Part shown: positions 8,212-12,626 of the stretch, piece after piece
How positions within the stretch are numbered: position 1 is the stretch's first letter
Layout: the number at the start of each line of letters is the position of its first letter
The notes under the pieces: model-generated
Databases searched by the model: none
Told to the model about the DNA's origin: nothing
What the model saw: the letters and a program-made list of their open reading frames with translations, nothing else
From: an uncultured Clostridia bacterium
GTDB taxonomy: Bacteria > Bacillota > Clostridia > Christensenellales > UBA1242
Direction: 5' to 3'
Length of the DNA stretch: 12,626 nucleotides
Assembly: GCA_944381255.1 (NCBI GenBank)
Contig: CALWKL010000011.1
Location: 1-12,626, forward strand
Position numbers and translations under genes: made by a program

Positions 8212-9390
8212 ATGAATAGGATTTACATGGATAATGCTGCTACCACTCCATTGTCTAGCGAAGTATTAGCTGAAATGATGCCTGTGTTGACTACTGATTT
8301 TGGTAATCCAAATAGTCTACATTCTTTTGGGCGTGATGCTAAGCAGTATATTGATATCGCTCGTTCTAGAGTTGCGCGTGGCTTGGGTTGCGATGATGAA
8401 GAGGTTTATTTTACTAGTGGCGCTACTGAGTCTAATAACTGGGCTATTAGTGGTATTGCAAGAGCTTATAGGCATAAGGGCAATCATATCATTACCACTA
8501 AGATAGAACACCCAAGCGTACTTGAAACCTGTAGAAAAATGGAGCGTGATGGTTATAGAGTTACTTACCTTGATGTTGATGAGACAGGTTTGGTGCGTAT
8601 AGATCAATTGTTACACTACATTGGTGCAGACACAATACTAGTATCTATTATGGCTGCGAATAACGAAGTAGGTACTATACAAAACCTTCAGGCGATAGCC
8701 AACATTGCAAAAGAAAAAGGTGTTATTTTCCATACAGATGCTACTCAGGCTGTAGGTGCAATCAACTTAAATGTACACGAGATGGGCATAGATGCTATGA
8801 GCATAAGTGGACACAAATTAAATGGTCCTAAGGGTGTAGGCGCTCTTTATGTTAGCAATCGTATTATCATTACACCGTTTATGAACGGTGGCGAGCAGGA
8901 ATATGGCTTGCGTGCAGGTACTAGCAATGTCGCTGGTATCGTGGGCTTAGGCAAGGCTGTAGAGATAGCTACTCGTGATATTTTGGCTAATAGCAAAAAA
9001 GTTCGTAGTCTTAGAGATTATTTTATTGCCGAAGTTGAGAAAAAAATCGAAATGACATACCTCAATGGACACAGTATACAGAGACTTCCTAACAATATTA
9101 ATTTATCTTTTGGTATGGTAGACGGAGAGAGCCTTATGTGTATGCTCGATACTTATGGCATCGCAGTAAGTACTGGCTCTGCTTGTTCATCTGGTTCTAC
9201 CGAGGCAAGTCATGTATTGGTCGCTATGGGTATACCTGCAGACCTTGTGCAAGGAGCAGTTAGGTTCTCAATTTCGAAGTCTACTACTAAAGAGGAAATT
9301 GATTTTGTAGTAGAAAAATTGGTAGAGAGTGTTGCTAAATTACGTAAAATTTCAGCAATGCAAAAATCTCAAGTGGGCAAGGGGGAGTAA
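8212..9390 (+). CDS. nifS: cysteine desulfurase (NifS/IscS family)
   Basis: This PLP-dependent enzyme removes sulfur from L-cysteine as a persulfide and passes it to Fe-S scaffold or tRNA-thiolation proteins. Group I hallmarks are present: YMDNAATTP at the N-terminus, FTSGATESNN for cofactor phosphate contacts, the PLP Schiff-base lysine Lys202 in SGHKLNGPKG, RAGTSN, and the catalytic Cys325 in STGSACSSGSTEASHVL. The loop around Cys325 has the longer form seen in IscS/NifS rather than the SufS form. The 392-residue length is normal. The start is ATG 8212, six bases after AAGGAG. It is the first gene of an operon; the IscU-like gene follows after three bases, so that protein is its likely sulfur acceptor, although it lacks some usual scaffold residues. 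The symbol iscS would be equally defensible. Confidence 0.96.
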   Translation: MNRIYMDNAATTPLSSEVLAEMMPVLTTDFGNPNSLHSFGRDAKQYIDIARSRVARGLGCDDEEVYFTSGATESNNWAISGIARAYRHKGNHIITTKIEHPSVLETCRKMERDGYRVTYLDVDETGLVRIDQLLHYIGADTILVSIMAANNEVGTIQNLQAIANIAKEKGVIFHTDATQAVGAINLNVHEMGIDAMSISGHKLNGPKGVGALYVSNRIIITPFMNGGEQEYGLRAGTSNVAGIVGLGKAVEIATRDILANSKKVRSLRDYFIAEVEKKIEMTYLNGHSIQRLPNNINLSFGMVDGESLMCMLDTYGIAVSTGSACSSGSTEASHVLVAMGIPADLVQGAVRFSISKSTTKEEIDFVVEKLVESVAKLRKISAMQKSQVGKGE

Positions 9391-9393
9391 AAT

Positions 9394-9786
9394 ATGTACA
9401 ATCCAAAGATTTTAGAAATTTTGCAAAACCCTAGCAATGTGGGTATCTTGAGAGGTGCCAATGCTATAGGAAAAGCACAAAGTGAGATTTGTAGTGATAT
9501 TCTCAAATTTTATCTTCTTATTGAAGATGGTGTAGTTACAGAAGCTCGTTTTAAAACTTTTGGAGGAGCTACTCTGATAGCAGTCGCTTCTGTTACCACT
9601 AATTTAATTATTGGTAAGACGGTAGATGAGGTACTTTCTTTTGATACCAATGATATCCTAAGAGAAATAGGAGAATTACCAAATAAAAAGAGTTATTGTC
9701 TAAATCTAGTTTCTCAAGCACTTATGAATGCTGTAGAAGACTATTACAAGAGATTGCAGAAAGAACAGAAAAACATAGGAAGATAA
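9394..9786 (+). CDS. IscU/NifU-like Fe-S scaffold homologue lacking conserved ligands
   Basis: The 130-residue protein matches the NifU N-terminal/IscU domain along its length: NPSNVGIL near the start, EARFKTFGGATLIA in the middle, GKTVDEVL, and YCLNLVSQALMNAVEDY at the end. Canonical scaffolds use three Cys, one Asp and a His (E. coli IscU Cys37, Asp39, Cys63, His105, Cys106). By direct alignment this protein keeps Cys33, Asp35 and Cys102 but has Gly58 for Cys63 and Tyr101 for His105, and the usual CGD reads CSD. It may therefore be a degenerate scaffold, a sulfur acceptor for another pathway or a regulatory partner of NifS. It starts three bases after nifS behind GGGGGAG (9381-9387), so co-expression is almost certain. 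The family assignment is firm; the function is uncertain. Confidence 0.88.
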   Translation: MYNPKILEILQNPSNVGILRGANAIGKAQSEICSDILKFYLLIEDGVVTEARFKTFGGATLIAVASVTTNLIIGKTVDEVLSFDTNDILREIGELPNKKSYCLNLVSQALMNAVEDYYKRLQKEQKNIGR

Positions 9787-9789
9787 TAT

Positions 9790-10278
9790 ATGGATAAAAT
9801 AAAGAAGTTTGCATTAGATGAGTCAAGTGCTATTACTCTTAGTGATGGGACTCGCTTGGTTCAAATTGTCGCTTTAAAAGACATAGTTACCCCTGAATAC
9901 ACAATTTTAAAAGGTAGCCGTGGTGGTTATGTAGAGAGTGAGAGAAATTTAAGCCAAAATGGAAATTCTTGGATTGGCTCTAAAAGTATCGTGCGTGGCA
10001 ATGCTTTTGTCTGTGGAGATGCTGTGGTGCATGGCAAAAGTGAAATATGGGGTGAGGCATATTTATCAGACAAAGCAATTGTGCGTGATACCAAAGTTTG
10101 TGGTAATGTTGTAATTAGAGGCGAGGGATTCTTTAATGGTTGTTCCCTAAGTGGTAAAAATTCCTTTATCAATGACAATATACATGAATATTTTTGCACA
10201 GGCGATGATGAGATTATATCTAATGAGACTCTTTATTCAGAAGTTTTTTTGGAAAACGATAGTTTAGAAAAACAATAA
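9790..10278 (+). CDS. left-handed beta-helix (hexapeptide-repeat) protein, YdcK-like
   Basis: The N-terminal part (about residues 1-45) includes RLVQIVALKDI. Next comes GGYVESERNLSQNGNSWI, a signature I recognise from YdcK-like and phage-associated proteins. After that, roughly residues 60-130 follow an imperfect hexad pattern (SIVRGN, AFVCGD, AVVHGK, SEIWGE, AYLSDK, AIVRDT, KVCGNV, VIRGEG) typical of left-handed beta-helix coils. The acidic C-terminal tail of about 30 residues is unlike the repeats. There is no signal peptide or membrane segment. The biochemical role of this family is not established to my knowledge; relatives with this fold include acyltransferases and polymer-forming proteins, but I see no catalytic motif. 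It begins three bases after the IscU-like gene, with AGGAAG (9777-9782) upstream, so it belongs to the nifS operon. Confidence 0.8.
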   Translation: MDKIKKFALDESSAITLSDGTRLVQIVALKDIVTPEYTILKGSRGGYVESERNLSQNGNSWIGSKSIVRGNAFVCGDAVVHGKSEIWGEAYLSDKAIVRDTKVCGNVVIRGEGFFNGCSLSGKNSFINDNIHEYFCTGDDEIISNETLYSEVFLENDSLEKQ

Positions 10279-10293
10279 TTTTACAAATTTTTA

Positions 10294-10344
10294 CTCCTTT
10301 AATTTTTCTAAAATTGCACAATATATTTTTAGAAAATAAAGGAG
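10294..10344 (+). promoter_or_regulatory. hairpin sequestering the Shine-Dalgarno of the 44-residue ORF
   Basis: CTCCTTTA (10294-10301) pairs with TAAAGGAG (10337-10344), and TTTTCTAAAA (10304-10313) pairs with TTTTAGAAAA (10327-10336). Together they make 18 base pairs broken only by a two-base bulge (10302-10303) around a 13-base loop. The right arm contains most of the AAAGGAGG that serves the ATG at 10353. No T-run follows on either strand, so an intrinsic terminator is unlikely. A translational switch, RNA thermometer or coupling device is the simplest reading. Confidence 0.6.
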
Positions 10345-10352
10345 GATATATT

Positions 10353-10487
10353 ATGTGTGATGGAATTTTAGTTGGAATGGTGCTAGGTGCTTGCGTTGGC
10401 GCAGTACTTGTACAGACCTGCAAGCCTGCTAAAGATGCTATCGAAAAAGGTAAGCAAAAGTTAAAAGAAAAAGTTGCAAAATTATAA
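10353..10487 (+). CDS. 44-residue small protein, glycine-rich membrane segment plus Lys-rich tail
   Basis: The ORF has a textbook ribosome binding site, AAAGGAGGAT (10338-10347), five bases before ATG 10353. Residues 4-21 (GILVGMVLGACVGAVLVQ) form a Gly-rich hydrophobic stretch with small residues spaced as in glycine-zipper membrane helices. Residues 24-44 are an amphipathic, Lys-rich helix (K.AKDAIEKGKQKLKEKV). There are three cysteines (Cys2, Cys14, Cys23). The layout recalls YtxH-type small envelope proteins, but I cannot assign it to that family with confidence. It is the last gene before a strong terminator, 74 bases after the beta-helix gene. With no good promoter in between, it is probably co-transcribed with the nifS operon. 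Its Shine-Dalgarno lies in a hairpin. Confidence 0.75.
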   Translation: MCDGILVGMVLGACVGAVLVQTCKPAKDAIEKGKQKLKEKVAKL

Positions 10488-10492
10488 TAATT

Positions 10493-10524
10493 AAGACAAA
10501 CCTAGTAGATAGGTTTGTCTTTTT
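10493..10524 (+). terminator. intrinsic terminator of the nifS operon
   Basis: AAGACAAACCTA (10493-10504) pairs with TAGGTTTGTCTT (10510-10521) in a 12-bp stem with a five-base loop, followed by a T-run to 10524. It begins six bases after the stop of the 44-residue ORF, which supports that ORF as the last gene of the unit. Confidence 0.95.
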
Positions 10525-10586
10525 GTTAGCGAAATTGATAGTAAAATACGAGTTTAGTTAAAAATTTAGAAAATATGTTTAAAAGT

Positions 10587-10615
10587 TTGCTTTAAAACAA
10601 ATAATATGATATTAT
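10587..10615 (+). promoter_or_regulatory. promoter for ruvX-DUF1292
   Basis: A -35-like TTGCTT (10587-10592) lies 17 bases before TATTAT (10610-10615), with TGA directly upstream forming an extended -10. The start would be near 10622, about 34 bases before ruvX. The rest of the gap between the terminator and this promoter is plain AT-rich sequence with nothing I can name. Confidence 0.6.
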
Positions 10616-10655
10616 TTAGGTATCAAATCTTTTGCTTTTAATTTAAGGGGGGACA

Positions 10656-11069
10656 ATGGCTAGAAAAATGGGTTTGGACCTAGGTAATGTCAATATCGGC
10701 ATTGCGTTTAGTGACCCTATGGCTATGTTTGCGAGTGGTTTCGTTAATTACCGTAGACGTAGCTTGGAGCAAGATTTGCGCTACATTGCAGATATGGCTA
10801 AAGATAAAGGTGTAGACACTATCGTAGTAGGCTTGCCTAAAAATATGGATGGGACCGATGGCGAGAGGGTGCAATTTACATATGACTTTTGCGCTGAATT
10901 AAAAAAATATACTTCTATCCCAATCGTATATCAAGACGAGCGCCTTACTACCGTTAGTGCGGAGAAGCTTTTGATAAGCGCTGATGTTAGGAGAGAAAAA
11001 CGCAAAAAGGTCATCGATGAGGTGGCTGCTAGCATTATTCTGCAAAATTATTTGGACAAGAAATATTAA
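10656..11069 (+). CDS. ruvX: RuvX/YqgF family putative pre-16S rRNA nuclease
   Basis: RuvX (YqgF) has an RNase H-like fold and is implicated in 5' maturation of 16S rRNA; an older annotation is Holliday junction resolvase. All family blocks are present in 137 residues: GLDLGNVNIGIAFSDP with the likely catalytic Asp8, IVVGLPKNMDGTDG, YQDERLTTVSAEKLL (Asp94, Glu95), and KKVIDEVAASIILQNYLD with Asp121 near the C-terminus. The start is ATG 10656 behind AAGGGGGGA (10645-10653). In many Bacillota it stands between ireB and a DUF1292 gene. Here the DUF1292 neighbour is kept, while alaS and ireB are absent upstream and the unit has its own promoter. Confidence 0.95.
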   Translation: MARKMGLDLGNVNIGIAFSDPMAMFASGFVNYRRRSLEQDLRYIADMAKDKGVDTIVVGLPKNMDGTDGERVQFTYDFCAELKKYTSIPIVYQDERLTTVSAEKLLISADVRREKRKKVIDEVAASIILQNYLDKKY

Positions 11070-11085
11070 TTAAGGAGTGTTTTTT

Positions 11086-11418
11086 ATGGCAAAAAACGAA
11101 GAAATGGAAAACCCTATTTTGAAATTATTAGACCCAGAGAATGATGAACCAATTGTGCTCTTTGATGAGAATGAGAAGCCTGTAACTTTTGAGCAAATTG
11201 CATTGATACCTTATCAAGAGAAACTTTATGCTATCCTTAAACCTGTAGAAAAGATGGACGGCGTGGCTGATGATGAGGCTATCGTATTCTCTTTTGAAGA
11301 AGATGATGCAAACGAGGATCAATTGCTTGTTGTAGAGGAAAACGACGCAATCATAGATGAAGTTTTTGCAATTTACAACAAACTTTTGGACGAGCAGGGT
11401 ACAGCCGAGAATAAATAA
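11086..11418 (+). CDS. DUF1292 family acidic protein (YrzB-like)
   Basis: This is a 110-residue, strongly acidic protein with the pattern PILKLLDPENDEPIVLFDENEKPVTF, then a central YAILKPVE and a conserved late VFSFEEDD segment. These match the DUF1292 family found after ruvX in many Bacillota. Its function is unknown, and it has no catalytic motif, membrane segment or signal peptide. The start is ATG 11086, eight bases after AAGGAG (11072-11077). A GTG at 11077 is in frame but overlaps the Shine-Dalgarno itself, so it is rejected. It follows ruvX after 16 bases and is the last gene of that two-gene unit. Confidence 0.88.
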   Translation: MAKNEEMENPILKLLDPENDEPIVLFDENEKPVTFEQIALIPYQEKLYAILKPVEKMDGVADDEAIVFSFEEDDANEDQLLVVEENDAIIDEVFAIYNKLLDEQGTAENK

Positions 11419-11426
11419 GGAGCCTA

Positions 11427-11455
11427 AAAAAGCACAAGGCTTTTTATTTTTCTCT
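11427..11455 (+). terminator. probable intrinsic terminator after the DUF1292 gene
   Basis: AAAAAGC (11427-11433) pairs with GCTTTTT (11439-11445) around a five-base loop, and a T-rich run continues downstream. An alternative pairing AGCCT (11421-11425) with AGGCT (11437-11441) is also possible. The stem is short and AT-rich but is placed right after the stop codon. Confidence 0.7.
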
Positions 11456-11503
11456 TTTTACATAATTATTTGTATTAATATGTAAAATTTTTCAAAAATT
11501 ATC

Positions 11504-11532
11504 TTGCGTTATTTTTTACTTTATGTTATAAT
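11504..11532 (+). promoter_or_regulatory. promoter for rpsB-tsf
   Basis: TTGCGT (11504-11509), a 17-base spacer and TATAAT (11527-11532) with TGT before it form an extended -10. The -35 hexamer and the spacing are the same as at the trxA promoter. Transcription would start near 11539, giving a leader of about 115 bases. Confidence 0.8.
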
Positions 11533-11552
11533 ATCGCTGTTGAAATACACAC

Positions 11553-11614
11553 TGTCGGTTATTTTTGGCACCGTTGCCACGGGTATCCCGAGGTTGAGCC
11601 AAAGAGTTTTGACA
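11553..11614 (+). promoter_or_regulatory. structured 5' leader of rpsB (candidate autoregulatory element)
   Basis: Three nested helices can be drawn. TGTC (11553-11556) pairs with GACA (11611-11614). TTTTTGGC (11562-11569) pairs with GCCAAAGA (11598-11605), with one G-T wobble. CGGG (11580-11583) pairs with CCCG (11587-11590) around a three-base loop. GC content is clearly higher than in the flanks. Ribosomal protein S2 is known to repress its own rpsB-tsf mRNA through the 5' UTR in E. coli; whether this leader does the same is inference. Confidence 0.55.
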
Positions 11615-11654
11615 TCGGCAGGAGGAAAAAACGAATTTAAGGAGGAAAATCCAA

Positions 11655-12575
11655 GTGGCAATTTCAATAAAACAATTGCTCGAAGCAGGTGTTCAGTTTG
11701 GTCACCCAACCAGACAATGGAACCCAAAGATGAGCAAGTACATTTTCTGTGCTCGTAACGATACTCACATTATCGATTTGGAGCAATCAGTAGTTCTAGT
11801 TCAAGAGGCTTATGACTATGTGCGTGATATGGTGTCAAAAGGCAAGACTGTGCTTTTTGTCGGCACTAAAAAGCAAGCTAGCGAGGCTATCAAAGAGGAA
11901 GCTGAGCGTTGTGGAATGTATTATGTAAACACTCGTTGGTTAGGTGGTACACTCACAAACTTTAAGACAATTCGTTCTCGCGTAGACAGATTGGCAAAAC
12001 TTAACAAAATGGAGCAAACAGGCGAGTTTGAATTCTTCCCAAAGAAGGAAGTTTTGAAGATGAAGGCAGAGCGCGACAAACTCGAGAAAAATCTCGGCGG
12101 TATCAAAGAGATGACCAGTTTGCCAGGCTTACTATTCGTAGTTGACCTTAAAAAGGAGCACATTGCAATCAAAGAGGCAAGGGCTTTGGGTATTCCTGTT
12201 GTAGGACTTGTAGACACCAATTGCGACCCAACACTTGTAGATGTAGTTATCCCAGGAAACGACGATGCTATTCGTTCTGTTCGCCTTATTGCAGAAGCTA
12301 TTGCTAATGCCGTAATTGAGGCAAAGAATGGTGATGTTCCTGAGACTAAGGAAGATGCTAGTGAAGTTACTGAAGCAGTCAATGCTGACGGCGAGACTGT
12401 AACTAAGAAAGTATTCAAAAAGAAGGAAGAAGAATCTGTAGAGCAGGCTCCAGTTGCAGAAAAGACTACTGCTACAGAGACCGTTGCAGAGAGTGAAGTA
12501 GAGGCACCTAAGCCAGAGAAGAAGAAAACAACTAGAAGCAAAAAAACTGCAGAAGACACAAAAACTGCTGAATAA
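11655..12575 (+). CDS. rpsB: 30S ribosomal protein S2 (uS2) with long charged tail
   Basis: S2 is an RNA-binding protein of the 30S head/body junction, needed with S1 for efficient initiation. Conserved blocks run from ISIKQLLEAGVQFGHPTRQWNPKM through TVLFVGTKKQA, YYVNTRWLGGTLTNFKTI and LPGLLFVVDLKKEHIAIKEARALGIPVVGLVDTNCDP to IRSVRLIAEAIANAV. The core ends near residue 226. A further 80 residues rich in Glu, Lys, Thr and Ala follow, making 306 residues against about 240 in E. coli. Such low-complexity tails occur in some lineages and are probably disordered. The start is GTG 11655, nine bases after AAGGAGG (11639-11645). tsf follows after 15 bases, the usual order. Confidence 0.97.
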   Translation: MAISIKQLLEAGVQFGHPTRQWNPKMSKYIFCARNDTHIIDLEQSVVLVQEAYDYVRDMVSKGKTVLFVGTKKQASEAIKEEAERCGMYYVNTRWLGGTLTNFKTIRSRVDRLAKLNKMEQTGEFEFFPKKEVLKMKAERDKLEKNLGGIKEMTSLPGLLFVVDLKKEHIAIKEARALGIPVVGLVDTNCDPTLVDVVIPGNDDAIRSVRLIAEAIANAVIEAKNGDVPETKEDASEVTEAVNADGETVTKKVFKKKEEESVEQAPVAEKTTATETVAESEVEAPKPEKKKTTRSKKTAEDTKTAE

Positions 12576-12590
12576 AAAAGGAGTAAACTA

Positions 12591-12626
12591 ATGAGTTTAA
12601 CAGACGACATAAAGACTTTGCGTGCT
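12591..12626 (+). CDS. tsf: elongation factor Ts (3' end cut by window)
   Basis: Only twelve codons are visible: MSLTDDIKTLRA. The position directly after rpsB, the AAAAGGAG (12577-12584) ribosome binding site and the N-terminal IKTLRA, which resembles the VKELRE segment before the KTGAG motif of EF-Ts, support the call. EF-Ts is the guanine nucleotide exchange factor for EF-Tu. The assignment rests mainly on synteny. Confidence 0.85.
   Translation, partial: MSLTDDIKTLRA

Noticed and set aside
10302..10337. AT-rich inverted repeat as a terminator after the beta-helix gene
   Set aside because: No T-run follows the stem on either strand, and the stem extends into the Shine-Dalgarno, which fits translational control better.
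10525..10655. Small ORFs or an sRNA between the terminator and ruvX
   Set aside because: Only frames of 6 to 11 codons without ribosome binding sites occur, and there is no stable structure beyond the promoter elements.
11609..11614. TTGACA in the rpsB leader as a second -35 box
   Set aside because: No -10-like hexamer lies 16-18 bases downstream, and the bases are used in the leader helix TGTC/GACA.
11504..11758. Open frame starting in the rpsB promoter and running into rpsB
   Set aside because: It begins at a TTG inside the -35 box, has no ribosome binding site and covers the structured leader; the rpsB frame is clearly the coding one.
11921..12610. 229-codon open frame on the minus strand opposite rpsB
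   Set aside because: Its Ser/Val/Ala/Phe-rich low-complexity translation mirrors the codon pattern of the S2 gene and its Glu/Lys tail; a shadow frame.

Overview
The window is a low-GC, gene-dense stretch in which every convincing gene lies on the + strand. Strong AGGAGG-type ribosome binding sites, sigma-A-like promoters with extended -10 boxes, and the order dprA-topA-trmFO-hslV-hslU point to a Bacillota (Firmicutes) chromosome. It is probably an anaerobic Clostridia-like lineage; this placement is inferred from gene content and order, not from a search. I see no mobile element, CRISPR array, tRNA or rRNA.

Layout. (1) Positions 1-7704 look like one long operon: the 3' part of dprA (DNA uptake/recombination), a 25-codon hydrophobic small ORF, topA (topoisomerase I), trmFO (tRNA m5U54 methylation), hslV and hslU (ATP-dependent protease) and a histidyl-tRNA synthetase-like gene. 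Spacing is tight: trmFO overlaps topA by 14 bases, hslV overlaps trmFO by four, and hslU abuts hslV. xerC and codY, which flank hslVU in Bacillus subtilis, are absent. (2) A thioredoxin gene has its own promoter and a clear intrinsic terminator (7713-8116). (3) A consensus promoter at 8128 drives nifS/iscS, an IscU/NifU-like gene, a left-handed beta-helix protein of the YdcK type and a 44-codon small ORF, closed by a terminator at 10493-10524. (4) A promoter at 10587 precedes ruvX and a DUF1292 gene, followed by a probable terminator. (5) A promoter at 11504 and a structured leader of about 115 bases precede rpsB and the first codons of tsf.

Most of the window is core housekeeping, and I do not see a clear multi-gene novel system. 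Four details stand out. The IscU-like protein lacks two of the four conserved metal ligands of the scaffold family (Cys63 and His105 in E. coli numbering are Gly and Tyr here). The HisRS-like protein has Pro in place of the motif 3 Arg and a short C-terminus. A near-perfect 18-bp hairpin buries the Shine-Dalgarno sequence of the 44-residue protein at the end of the Fe-S operon. The rpsB leader folds into stacked helices ahead of two Shine-Dalgarno sequences, which suggests feedback control.
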